A stretch of DNA of 64,000 bases from Chloropicon primus. Lineage: Eukaryota > Chlorophyta > Chloropicophyceae > Chloropicales > Chloropicaceae. Where the stretch lies: NCBI GenBank assembly GCA_023205875.1, contig CP060772.1, positions 248,001 through 312,000 of the forward strand. The letters are read 5' to 3'. Below are positions 1 to 9,544 of this stretch, in pieces (positions within the stretch are counted from its first letter, which is position 1; each line of letters opens with the position of its first letter). The notes below the pieces were generated by a model. That model was not told where the DNA came from. It made no database searches and saw only the letters and a program-made list of their open reading frames with translations. Position numbers and translations under genes: made by a program.

Positions 1-41
1 AGTCTCCTCCTCTCTCTCTCTCTCTCTCCAACCCAAACCAG

Positions 42-1065
42 AACTTGCTCAAGTGCAGTCGATGCCACCAGGCCTGGTTCTGCTCCGTGAGCTGCCAGAA
101 GCAGTACTGGCCGTTTCACAAGTCGGTGTGCAGGCGCAACGACTTTGCGGATGCCTTGGAGGGCTCGGAGCCAAAGTTTGCTTCGTGGATGAGAAAACAC
201 GGCAAGATCGCCGTGCTCAAGGTGAGAGACCTCCGTTTCCGGGTTCGCGATCTCTGTTAAGCTTGGGCCCGAAGCCTGACACGCACTGCCGCTTCCGTTT
301 CTTCTTCCACTTGTTGTCGAAACAATCTTTCTCAAAAACCGCCAGGACGACGAGGTGGATCGCTTGGAGAGGGCTGGCCAAGCTTGCAATGGGACGACGA
401 GGGAGGAGGTGATGAGCTCGATGTACGGCCGAGCAGATCCAAAGCCCCTCCCCCCGTCTTACACCCCCGAAGACCTGAAGAAGATGAAGGAGAAGGAGGA
501 GGCCCGGCTTTTGGAGAGCGCCAAGGTCGCGACCATCGAGGACAAGTCGTGGACCTCGATCCGAGTGGACCCGGATCTCGGCCTGGACTGCGGGGCCTAC
601 AAGTGGACCCAGACCCAGGCCCAGGTCTTGGTCTACGTCAAGCTCCCCCCGCAGCCATTCAGTCGCTACTCTTCCTTTGGAAAAAACTCTCAGGTCGAGG
701 TCTCGTTGGAGCCCCAGAAGCTGCGCGTCACGTCAAAGGGTCAGGAGACGATCATGTCCGGGACGCTCTACAGGGAGATCAAGTGCGACGAGAGCACTTG
801 GTACGTCACCGACGGAATTCTGGAGATCTGCCTCCTGAAGCGCTACCGACGCGGCTTGGCGTACCAGAAAGGGGAGACCAACGCGAACACGTACTGGAAA
901 TCTGTGTTCAAGGAGGCTTCACAGGAGGAGACCCTCTGTTTAAGGTATCCTCCCTCTTCCTACTACGACACGGAGTGGAAGATGGAAGGGGGAGGGGGGG
1001 ATCACACGACGCAGGGGAGGAGGAGGGTGGCGAGGGGAGAGCCGAAGAGAGTCACGGCAGTCTGA
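42..1065 (+). CDS. MYND zinc-finger / CS-domain protein (5' partial)
   Basis: The visible part begins just after a CT-rich tract and a CAG acceptor at 39-41, so earlier exons lie off the window. The first exon reads a MYND-type zinc finger (CSRCHQAWFCSVSCQ followed by WPFHKSVC). An intron at 222-345 (AAG/GTGAGA ... CAG) joins it in phase to a second exon from 346 that ends at TGA 1063-1065. The second exon holds a CS (p23/NudC-like, Hsp20 fold) domain around KWTQTQAQVLVYVKLP and the closing TYWKSVFKE motif. CS domains usually bind Hsp90 or client proteins and MYND fingers bind proline-rich peptides, so a co-chaperone or adaptor role is likely, but that is inference. The C-terminal tail is Gly/Arg rich. 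The gene converges on the kinase gene next door with less than 100 bp between the stops. Confidence 0.8.
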
Positions 1066-1159
1066 GACATCCGCGCCCCCCCGCTGTTGGCACTACTGCT
1101 AAGTTGAACGACGACGCGACATGTTTTTTTTCGGATGAAAAATTGTAATCATATAATAA

Positions 1160-3007
1160 TTAGCTCTTTAAGCCTCCTTGAGTTGGCTTGACGCCATTCG
1201 GTTTGCTCCCAGTCTTGCCGTCCCCGTTCATCCCCAGCCCTCCCAGCCCTTCCAGAGCCTTGGCCTGCATCTGCATAATCTTCTCCTGCGTCTGCGGCTT
1301 TTGCGACACGTTCGCTTTGAAGCCATTCTGGGCGCTCGCGTGCCTTGGGCTCATGACTCCGCACCGGAGCTTGGTCTCCTCCAGCCTGTGCTTCACCTTC
1401 TGGAGGGCATCCTCGTGTCTCCGCTTCATCTTGATCTCTTCCTCCTTCTGCTGCCTGCACAGCTCCTCGATCTCGTGCTCGATGACCGTGATCTCCGCCG
1501 AGGGGTCGTGGTGGACGCCCTCGGGGCTTCCCGCCTTTGGCGGGTCCACCGCGTCGTCATTCGTGAGCTTCTTGACCTCCTCCTGGATCGCCGCCTCGAT
1601 CACGTCCTGGTCTTCTGGGGTCCAGCTGAACTCCTGGACCATCTCCGCGGCCACGCTCGCCGCCGAGTCCGATGTGCAGTCAAACAGGAACGAGACCGTG
1701 TTGCAGACTCCCCCCTCTGCTTTGATCTTCAGCTTCATGTAAAGCACGTTCTCGTTCTCCTCGCTGACCTTGCCCCTCACTCGAAACTCCGGGGCCAAGG
1801 AAGCCATGGACGGGCCCACATCCCCGTTCAGCCCCTCCGCTTCCCGCACGCTGTTGGTGAAGCTCCCGTTGCTCAGCGAGTGCGGCAGCCCCCTCGCACT
1901 CGCGTCGTCCTTGGTGGAGCCTCTGCTGCTGGACTTGGCCTCGGAGTCCGAGTTGTCGGGGGAGAGGCTCTCGTCCCCCCGCCTGCTTCCGTCCGCGCCG
2001 TTGCCCTCCACAGCATGCACCTGCATCTGCTGCTTCGCCTCCAGCTCCTTCTTTTCCAGCTTCTGCTTCTCCTTTTGGGCATCGTCCAAGGCCTTGAAGG
2101 AGGCGCTGGCCTTCACGCTCGGCTTCTTCTCCGGCTCTGGCTTGTACAAATACTCGCTGTCCAGGAGCTCCCTCGCGCTCGGCCTGTTCTCGATGTCAGA
2201 GATGCAGGACGTGATAAAGTCCTTGAGGTTCTCCTTCTCCACCCTCTCAAGGGCGGCGGGCCTTATGCCCCTGCTGACCTTCTTGTAGATCTGGGCCGCG
2301 TTCTCGCACTCCTGGTAAGGGTACTCGAACGTCACCAGCTCCAGCAGGCACATGCCGAGGGCGTAGATGTCCACCCTCTCATCGTAGTCCTCCTCATACA
2401 GCTCCGGCGCCATGAACTCCGGGGTGCCGAGGACGCTGGTGGCGCCCTGCGTCGTCCTCAGCAGTGTGGCGAGGCCCAAGTCTCCGATCTTGAGCTCGCC
2501 TTGGTTGCCGTTCACAAAGATGTTGTCGGCCTTGAGGTCCCTGTGGATGATCGGCGGGTCGTGGCCGTGGAGGTAGAGCAGCCCCCTCAGGATCTGCCTG
2601 GTCCAAGACTTGATGACCTTCTCGTCCAGCTTCTTGTGCCTCTTCCTGTACTGCCTCAGGGTGCCCGAGGTGAACATCTCCGTGATGAAGTTCACGTCCT
2701 GGGTCTCCTCGTCGATCCACGAGGCGTAAAACTTGATGATGCTCTTGTGGCTCAGCTCCTTCAGGAGGTCCACCTCCTGGAAGAGCCTCTCCTTCTCCTC
2801 CTCGGTCTTCACGATCTTGTTCACCCTAATCTGGTTCCACGCCACCTCGATGCCCTCCTCCCCGTCAAAGCCCTTGTACACCGTCTTGTACGCCCCCCGC
2901 CCCAGGACGTCGTCGTACCGGTGGTACCTCCCCGTCGGGTCCGTCTCCACGGGGATGGGCTCCGTCTCCTCGTTCGCTTCCACTAGTTTCTCAGACGTCT
3001 TCGACAT
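1160..3007 (-). CDS. WNK: WNK-type serine/threonine protein kinase
   Basis: Single-exon gene of 615 residues starting at ATG 3007; the longer upstream frame has no better start. The kinase domain covers roughly residues 25-285. Its glycine loop reads GRGAYKTVYKGFD, carrying the displaced catalytic lysine that defines WNK kinases, while the usual subdomain II lysine is missing in EVAWNQI. HRDLKADNIFVNG is the catalytic loop, followed by GDLGLA and GTPEFMAPE. Downstream, VLYMKLKIKAEGG to QEFSWTPEDQDVI matches the OSR1_C/PF2-like domain found after WNK kinase domains. A Lys/Glu-rich coiled-coil stretch follows near the C-terminus. Known WNKs act in ion and osmotic signalling; in plants they also affect circadian and vesicle processes. 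The substrate here is not known. Confidence 0.93.
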   Translation of the reverse strand: MSKTSEKLVEANEETEPIPVETDPTGRYHRYDDVLGRGAYKTVYKGFDGEEGIEVAWNQIRVNKIVKTEEEKERLFQEVDLLKELSHKSIIKFYASWIDEETQDVNFITEMFTSGTLRQYRKRHKKLDEKVIKSWTRQILRGLLYLHGHDPPIIHRDLKADNIFVNGNQGELKIGDLGLATLLRTTQGATSVLGTPEFMAPELYEEDYDERVDIYALGMCLLELVTFEYPYQECENAAQIYKKVSRGIRPAALERVEKENLKDFITSCISDIENRPSARELLDSEYLYKPEPEKKPSVKASASFKALDDAQKEKQKLEKKELEAKQQMQVHAVEGNGADGSRRGDESLSPDNSDSEAKSSSRGSTKDDASARGLPHSLSNGSFTNSVREAEGLNGDVGPSMASLAPEFRVRGKVSEENENVLYMKLKIKAEGGVCNTVSFLFDCTSDSAASVAAEMVQEFSWTPEDQDVIEAAIQEEVKKLTNDDAVDPPKAGSPEGVHHDPSAEITVIEHEIEELCRQQKEEEIKMKRRHEDALQKVKHRLEETKLRCGVMSPRHASAQNGFKANVSQKPQTQEKIMQMQAKALEGLGGLGMNGDGKTGSKPNGVKPTQGGLKS

Positions 3008-3748
3008 CTTCTTCTTCAAGTCGTTGTTGTTGTTGTTGTTGATGATGTTGTCTCTCTCTCTCTCTCTCACTAGAGGTTGGGTTGTTGTTCCTTCGACACT
3101 CTCAAGTAGAAAGAATACTCCGTCGCTAGCGGCGGTTGTATTTTCCAAATGCACGAAAGCCACGCCACTTTCAACGCAGAACAGCAGCAGGCCTGTCAAA
3201 GAACCACGTCAGGTCTGGGACGTGGCATCATCATCATCTTTCCTCCTCCTTCTTCTCGAGTAGCAGTAGCAGCACACACACACACACACACAAAAATGAA
3301 AAGTCTTTTGGTGTGTTGTTGTTGCTGCTGCTATGTTTTTTTTCCCTCTCCTTTTTAGGGTCTGGCACTTCCAAGGATCTAGGTCGAGGTCTCCAGTGGT
3401 GTGACGCCAAGCCAAACCAAGGAAAGGAAAGGAAAGGAAGCGTCCGTGCTTCTGTGGGGCAAGTCCGCCAGTCCAGTTCTTCTCTCTCTCTGTCTCTCTG
3501 TCTCTCTGTCTCTCTGTCTCTCTGTCTCTCTCCTTTATTCTGTTACGGCAAAAAAGAAAGAAAGAAGACGCAGCTGGTTCAAGTTACGTTGAGAGTCGTC
3601 TCCTCGATGCGATGCTCCTCGATGCGATGCTCCTGCTGCACAAAATCCATTGGGCATGCATCAAAAAAAAAAAAAAAAAAAGGAAAGGACACAAAGCTTG
3701 TCAGCGTTTGTTGTGTTCATCTTCTTCACGAGGGAGGCGCTTTTTTCG

Positions 3749-3776
3749 TGTGAGGGTTCGTTGGAAAGAGCGAGAC
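3749..3776 (+). promoter_or_regulatory. Dispersed palindromic element, copy 1
   Basis: GTGAGGGTTCGTTGGAAAG then AGCGAGACG matches the dispersed consensus (CAAGTGAGGGCTCTTTGGAAAGAGC with a GAGAC-like tail). It lies between two divergent gene starts. A second copy lies at 3930-3960. Its function as a promoter or as a small repeat is inferred. Confidence 0.5.
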
Positions 3777-4181
3777 GTAACACTTCGTTCGGCATGAACC
3801 TCGCTCTCCTCCTCGTTCTCCTCCTCGTCGTACACCTCACCTCTCCTTGGGATGATGAGAACACAAAACTACGAGACACCAAAACGTGTTCGAGTTCGTC
3901 TAGACCCCTTTCCCGTCACCCGTTTCGCCCAAGAGAGAGTTCGTTGGAAAGAGCAAGAGATGTTCTATCGTTTCGTGTGAACCACTTTCGCTTTTGTTCT
4001 CCGCGCCGTCCTCCGTTCGGCGAAGAACGTACCCCTCCACCTCGCACACAACCCGGATCAATTCGTTCGCGCTCTCCCTCCGTTGGTTTTTGCAGACCGA
4101 AAAATGAGGGAAAACGGAATTTCGTAGAAAACGCGACTTGACGCCGCCGCTCCAAACCACGGGGAAGAAAAACAACATAGA

Positions 4182-4562
4182 CGAGTGTAACGTGTGTAGG
4201 AATAAGTGTACAATGACCTCGTTACACCACTTTTGTGCCTTGTACACTCATGTGTTATCCCTTTCGTCCTTTTGGAATGTAACGTGTGTATTCAAAAGTG
4301 TACCATGACCTCGTTACACCACTTTTATGCATAGTACACTCATGTGTTATCCCTTTCGTCCTTTTGGAATGTAACGTGTGTATTCAAAAGTGTACAATGA
4401 CCTCGTTACACCACTTTTATGCATAGTACACTCATGTGTTATCCCTTTCGTCCTTTTCGAATGTAACGTGTGTATTCAAAAGTGTACCATGACCTCGTTA
4501 CACCACTTTTATGCATAGTACACTCATGTGTTATCCCTTTCGTCCTTTTCGAGTGTAAAGTG
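4182..4562. repeat. 92-bp tandem repeat, four copies plus a short tail
   Basis: The words YGARTGTAACGTGTGTA, CCTCGTTACACCACTTTT and CTCATGTGTTATCCC recur at an exact 92-bp spacing with unit starts at 4182, 4274, 4366 and 4458 and a tail from 4550. The first unit is the most diverged. Each unit carries GTAACG and CGTTAC in opposite orientation, the same hexamer that recurs in other gene-start regions of this window. Confidence 0.9.
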
Positions 4563-4867
4563 GTTTGGGTTTGAAAATCCCCCCCCAGCTCTTGAAGGTG
4601 GTTCTTCTTCAGAACTGCACTGCTCTTGAGCGTCGTTCGTTGCTTCATTCTTCCCCTTCCTCCTCCTCCAGGGGGCGAGAGAAGGAACCGAGCGTTACAA
4701 CCGTTACACAAACACACACACACACACATTCTCTCTCTCTTTCTCGACACACAGGTGGTTTCATTCCAAATACCATTGAAGGGAAAGGGACAGAGAGAGA
4801 GAGAGAGAGACCAAGCTCCTTTGGCTTGTTCTTGGGTACGGAGGCGACGACACGTTCGTAACGCACG

Positions 4868-4900
<33 letters not shown>

Positions 4901-4912
4901 GTGCGTTACGGA

Positions 4913-7036
4913 ATGACGATGCTCGTGGATCCTCGTCGTTCCCCGTCGTCCTCGTCGGTGATGGCTCACGACAATGACGACGACGACGACGACGCATCAT
5001 CATCTTCATCCGATTCCGAATCCGAATCCTCGTCCTGTTCGTCTGAGTGTGACATTCCCATCCTGGGAGAGGTGGAGTTCGGGAACACGGTGAAGGTATC
5101 GTCGTGGTCGCCGACGATGGACGTGTTCGTCGTGACGTACGAGGACGTAACGCACGTGGACTTGTATCACATGAACTTGAAGAGGCTTTGGAGCATCCAG
5201 GGGAAGAGAAGGGCGACGGCGTTGACGTGGAAGCCGGACGGGACGTGGCTCGCCCTCGGGTACGAGGATGGGAGCATCTCCCTGGTGGAGACGGAGACGG
5301 GGGATGCCCACGCGTGTGCGATGGAGTTGTCCTCCTCGGGTACGAGGTCGAGCCCGATAAAGCTCTTGCACTGGCAGGACGCCAACGACTGGGTGCCGGT
5401 GACGCGGGCTGAGGTCAAGGCCAAGGCGGAGGTGGGCAGGGTCTCGGGCGGCTTCTCCCTGCTGTGCAGCTGCGACGCTGAGATGATGCTCCAAGTGAGC
5501 GCCCACGGGCTCATTCCCCTGGCGAAGGTGGACATCAAGAAGCAGGTCGAGGAGGCCCTGCCCCCCTCGGACTCGGACGAACAGGCGCCGATCGGGCTTG
5601 CCCCCCTCGCCCTGTCGGCAAACAGCGGCTTCACCCAAGTCCTCGTCTCCTTCTCCCTCGAGTCGGCGGGGAAGAAGGTGCTGATGTCGGCCCTGCTGGA
5701 CACGAGCGCCCTGAGCGACATGAGGTCCGACATCTGGCACTGGGCGGATTACATCTCCATGCTGGAGGGGGACGTGTCCAAGCTCAGGGCGACCATGAAG
5801 TCGCTCAGGCCGCAGCTCTCGCACCTCAATCAGAACTACCCTTGGATCTCCCAGGACGGCGGGGCCGAGGGGAACGGGTCCAAGTACCAGATGACCCTCT
5901 CCAAGCTGAACAAGTCCCTCCTCCTCGGGTACTCGTCCGTCGCCAACTCGATGGTCGTGCAAAAGTCCTGCAAGGCGTCCGCGGTGGAGATCGACAAGGC
6001 CCTCGCCAAGCTGTACCAAGTGCTCACGTACGACTTTCTGCCCCAGCTGGAGGCCGTGTACCAGCACCTGCAGGGTTACGCCAGCAGGAGCTCTTTTTGG
6101 AACGCCGGCTTCTTCGAGAAGAGCAAGAGTCTCGACGGGGAGACGAACTTGATGGGGGAGATGTTCCAGTACACGTCCGAAGCGATCTTGCTGGCGCAGA
6201 GCCTGCAGCCCTCGATCTTGGCTTGCTCGAGGCAGGCGAGGGAGTACTTTGCTTGGCTCCACAGCAGCCAGCTCTCGCTGGACAAGGAGGAGCTGCCGCA
6301 CTCCCAGATCAAGGCCTTGCTCCAAAGCGAAAGGATGAGCGGAGCCATCCTGGGAAGCCGAGAGCCGGGGGCGGGGAAGGGCGCGGAGGCCGCTTACATG
6401 GACTGGACCTCCCTCGCTGGGATCTTGGAGGACTTTCAGGAGCAGATCGCTTCCCTCGCTTACTGCTTCGGCAACTGCATCGTTTCCCCGTGCAAGCTGT
6501 TCTCGGAGAGGGTGAAGGTCGGCGCTTTGGATGTCATGGAAGAGGTCGAGGCGGTGAGCAAGCAGAATCAGAATCAGAATCAGAATGGGGGGGACAACCA
6601 GTATCGGGTGGCCGCGGACTTGGTGACCTCAGGGGAGGTGGAAGCCGAGCAAGACTTTTGGAACGTAGTCGTCTACCGGGTGCTGGGCAGCTGGGCGAAA
6701 ATCTACACCGTGGCCAGCTCCGGTGTCACCGGGAAGAAGGACTTGTCCTTCGAAGAGGGGGAGATCTCCAGCTTCTCGTTTTACAAGTGGCCTTACCTCA
6801 CCTGGATCGTGGGCAGCAGCGACGCGGACGGCGGGGAGGCCAGCATGGTGATCATGAACAGGAAGGAGGGGGCGGTGGAGGACACCAGCATCTGCGTCAC
6901 GGAGGGGGCCCACGTGAGGTCGAGGGCGCTGGGGGGAACGCACGTCGAGCATTTCGCGGTGAGCAAGAACAGGGGGACGGCTTACATCCAGGACGCGAAG
7001 CAGAACGTCGTCGTTTTCGATCTGGAAGACGATTGA
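4913..7036 (+). CDS. APC4: Anaphase-promoting complex subunit 4
   Basis: Single exon, 707 residues from ATG 4913 to TGA 7034-7036. The first 40 residues are an Asp/Ser-rich low-complexity leader. The start of the folded part (PILGEVEFGNTVKVSSWSP) and WSIQGKRRATALTWKPDGTW through LGYEDGSISLVETETG are the Apc4-type WD40 propeller. The central helical region (residues about 270-480, with WHWADYISMLEG-like features) matches the long APC4 domain. APC4 is a scaffold of the APC/C ubiquitin ligase that drives mitotic exit. The length is close to that of plant APC4. Cullin-3 and a B-type CDK lie in the next 10 kb, but no shared control can be shown from sequence. An alternative in-frame GTG upstream is unlikely as a start in a eukaryote. 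Confidence 0.9.
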   Translation: MTMLVDPRRSPSSSSVMAHDNDDDDDDASSSSSDSESESSSCSSECDIPILGEVEFGNTVKVSSWSPTMDVFVVTYEDVTHVDLYHMNLKRLWSIQGKRRATALTWKPDGTWLALGYEDGSISLVETETGDAHACAMELSSSGTRSSPIKLLHWQDANDWVPVTRAEVKAKAEVGRVSGGFSLLCSCDAEMMLQVSAHGLIPLAKVDIKKQVEEALPPSDSDEQAPIGLAPLALSANSGFTQVLVSFSLESAGKKVLMSALLDTSALSDMRSDIWHWADYISMLEGDVSKLRATMKSLRPQLSHLNQNYPWISQDGGAEGNGSKYQMTLSKLNKSLLLGYSSVANSMVVQKSCKASAVEIDKALAKLYQVLTYDFLPQLEAVYQHLQGYASRSSFWNAGFFEKSKSLDGETNLMGEMFQYTSEAILLAQSLQPSILACSRQAREYFAWLHSSQLSLDKEELPHSQIKALLQSERMSGAILGSREPGAGKGAEAAYMDWTSLAGILEDFQEQIASLAYCFGNCIVSPCKLFSERVKVGALDVMEEVEAVSKQNQNQNQNGGDNQYRVAADLVTSGEVEAEQDFWNVVVYRVLGSWAKIYTVASSGVTGKKDLSFEEGEISSFSFYKWPYLTWIVGSSDADGGEASMVIMNRKEGAVEDTSICVTEGAHVRSRALGGTHVEHFAVSKNRGTAYIQDAKQNVVVFDLEDD

Positions 7037-7477
7037 TTGAGTTGAGGAAGAGGGAAGAAGGGAAACAAAACAAAAATCATCTAATATATCTAAGGCGGTG
7101 TGCCTGCCTGTGAGACACATGCATGCATGCGTGCGTGCGTGAACAGCGGTTATAGTTGTTGATGAAAGTTCCGAGGTGGAGCTTGTGCAACGAGAACTGG
7201 ATCTTGGGGTCCCTTGAGGTCGATGGCGAAGGCGAACACTACCGCGTTGTACGACGCGGTGGGGGACTGCGAACAAGTCTAGCAGCAGCGGGAAGAAGGG
7301 AAAGAAAATCAGGAGATGATGCATTATAAGAATCCCTAAGAATTATTTGTGCGAGGAAACCCCTTTAACTTCTTTACGATGCACCACGCACGCCTTTTTC
7401 GTTTCCTTTTTCGTTCGTTCGTTCGTTCTTCTTCTTCCTTGCTGTTCGGGGCAGGCCTCTCTCTCTCTCTCTCTCTC
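7037..7477. other. Convergent 3' region between APC4 and STRAP
   Basis: Short convergent gap with no gene. It includes a GCATGC/GTGC alternating tract near 7120-7141 and a CT dinucleotide tract (about 7457-7480) that runs into the last codons of the minus-strand gene. No copy of the dispersed palindromic element is present. Confidence 0.6.
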
Positions 7478-8642
7478 TCAGGATGATTCTTCGGACCCCT
7501 CCGCCTCTGCGGACGCGGCGGTCGTTCCCGCCGAGACTTCCGAGCCCGAGGGCTCGGACGAGGGCGTGCTCCAGATTCTGATGGTGCCGTCCTCCGATCC
7601 AGAGGCATACGAATCGCCTCCCGGGGCAAACCTGACGCAGTGAACGGGCCCGTGGTGCCCCTTGTTCTGGGCAATCTCCTTGCCAGTCTTGTAGTCGTAG
7701 AGGTGGACCCACATGTCCTCTCCGCCCGCCGCAAAGTAGCCCTTCTCCTCGCACAGGGAGGCGCTCTCCACCGTGAAAGGGATCGTGCACGAGTCCTTGA
7801 CCTTGTCCCCCGTCTCGGCCTTCCAGAAGCTGACCTGGTTGCCGCTCGCCGTCGTCACCACGTCGCGAGACGACAGCTCGATGGAGGTGACAACGTCCTT
7901 GCCCGTGTCGAAGCAGAAGGCAGCCTTGCTCGTCGTGTCTCTCACGTCCCAGACGGCAACCCCGCCCTCGCCGGCGAGGGACGTGTAGATCAAGTTCTCG
8001 TTCTCGGTGGACCACTTGGCGCACTTCACAGCGGAGCTCTGCTTTGGCAGAGACACGGGATCCGCCTCCGGCTTGGTCAGGTCGTAGATCCTCAGCTGCT
8101 TCTCGAACCCTCCCGTGCAAAGCTTGGCCGAATCCGGCGAGAAAGACACGCAACGCACGATGTGCTTGTGCCCGAACTCGTACACCTGATCCCCCGTGAG
8201 GCCGTCCCACACCTTGGCGGTGAAGTCCGCAGATCCCGTCGCCGCCAGCGTCGCCGGAGCGTTCAAGCAAGCACTCCACACCGCTCCCTTGTGCCCCTCA
8301 AACGTTCCTATCCAATCCCCAGTCGTCCCATTCCTCAACATCGGCTTCCCGTCCTTGCTCGCACTCACGATGAACACGCCGTCCTTGGTCACCGGAGAGT
8401 ACTGCAAGTCCACGATGGGACGAGAGTGACCGTGACACACCATGGGTCCACTGAAACAGATTTGGATCCTCTGCTGCTGCTGCTGCTGGTTTTGTTGGTG
8501 TTGCGTTCCTTCCGAGGACGAGGAGGATGAGGAGGACGAGGACGAGGACAACTTTGGGTCTTCCGTCGTTGTCGTCGTCGTCGTCGTCGTGGCGGAGTTC
8601 TTCTCCATCGTCTCTGCTCCTGTTGTTGCTGCTGCTGCTGCC

Positions 8643-8644
<2 letters not shown>
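7478..8644 (-). CDS. STRAP: STRAP-like WD40 protein (unrip)
   Basis: Single exon, 388 residues from ATG 8644. A low-complexity leader of poly-Ala, poly-Thr, poly-Ser and poly-Gln (about residues 1-60) precedes a seven-bladed WD40 propeller. Diagnostic stretches for STRAP/unrip rather than a generic WD40 protein are SASKDGKPMLRNGTTGDWIG, TGSADFTAKVWDGLTG, HKHIVRCVSFSPDS, IYDLTKPEADP and the last blade GHHGPVHCVRFAPGG with ASGSEDGTIRIW. STRAP is part of the SMN complex that assembles snRNPs in the cytoplasm and also acts as a signalling scaffold in animals. The repeat-rich N-terminus is probably disordered. The gene diverges from cullin-3. Confidence 0.9.
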
Positions 8645-8675
<31 letters not shown>

Positions 8676-9544
8676 TTGGGTGAACGGTGAATGAATGAAA
8701 TGCTTCACACAAACTCAGAGCAACTGAGAACCAATGAAGTGAAGTGAAGCTCAAAGTCCAAACGCAACTCCGACAAGGAATGAACCCACGGAAAGCTTCG
8801 TCGTCGTCGTCGTCGTCGTCGTCGTTTGAATGAATGGTTTTCTTTTTTTCTTTCCGTCCGAGTGAGGAAGAATGAATGAAAAAAGAAAAGGAATGAAAAA
8901 GCAAAGAGCAAGTTTGGTGGAAGTGATTGGGTGCAAAAGAGTTTGACTCCGTAGCGGTCACCTCGCGCTCCTCCACTTCTTCGCCTTCTTCTTCGCGATC
9001 GATCGCGATCACTCGATCACTTCCTTCCTCTTCTTCGATCGATCGATCGCCGCCGAAGGTTGAAGACCTTCTCGCGATCGATCGTGAGAGAGAGAGGAGA
9101 GGAGGGAGGAGGTGAGTGGAGTGGAGTGTTTCATGACGGGAGGAGGGACGCAGAGGGGGAAGGGAGGGAAGGGGAAGGACAAGAGGCGAAAAGTTTTGAT
9201 CGTGAGCTTTCGAAGGAGCCCACTCTTGCTCTCTCTCTCTCTCTCTCTCTCTCTCGACGTCGATGTCGATGGTCTCCTCCCCCTCCCCTTGAGGAAAGAG
9301 AAACGAATGGGCAATCGTCGTTCAAGGTCTGAAACGTTCTCTTTTCTTTCTCTTGTTTCTTCTTCTTTGTTTTTGTTTGAAGGTGAGTTGTCGTAGAAGA
9401 GGAAGAGGAGGCGTTACGAGCGTTAGAACTCCCTCCTCCTTTCGGAAGGCGTGGACTTGTTTGTTTTTACGGGTTCCTTTTGGTTTCAGAATCGTTTTCG
9501 GGTTTGAAACGAAGACAACGAGGACAACGAGGACAACGAGGACT
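8645..9544. other. Divergent intergenic region between STRAP and CUL3
   Basis: No coding sequence recognised. Contains ATG/GAC trinucleotide runs (8644-8674, 8800-8824), several GATCGATC/CGATCGCG clusters (8997-9080), a CT tract (9227-9254), one copy of the dispersed palindromic element in reverse orientation (9201-9230), and GCGTTACG at 9411 followed by GCGTTAG. ACGAGGACA triplets repeat just before the cullin start. Confidence 0.6.

Larger units (their letters stand above)
3008..4912. other. Divergent intergenic region between WNK and APC4
   Basis: No convincing coding sequence. It holds the leaders and promoters of two divergent genes. Visible content: CT/GTCT microsatellites (3478-3534), an A18 run (3663-3680), two copies of the dispersed palindromic element (3749-3776, 3930-3960), four 92-bp tandem repeats (4182-4549), CA and GC/CA tracts just before APC4, and several GTTACG words (3542, 3583, 4692, 4702, 4857 inverted, 4903). 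Confidence 0.7.

Noticed and set aside
1178-2986. 602-codon open frame antisense to the WNK gene
   Set aside because: Shadow frame caused by GC-rich codon use; the minus strand encodes a complete kinase.
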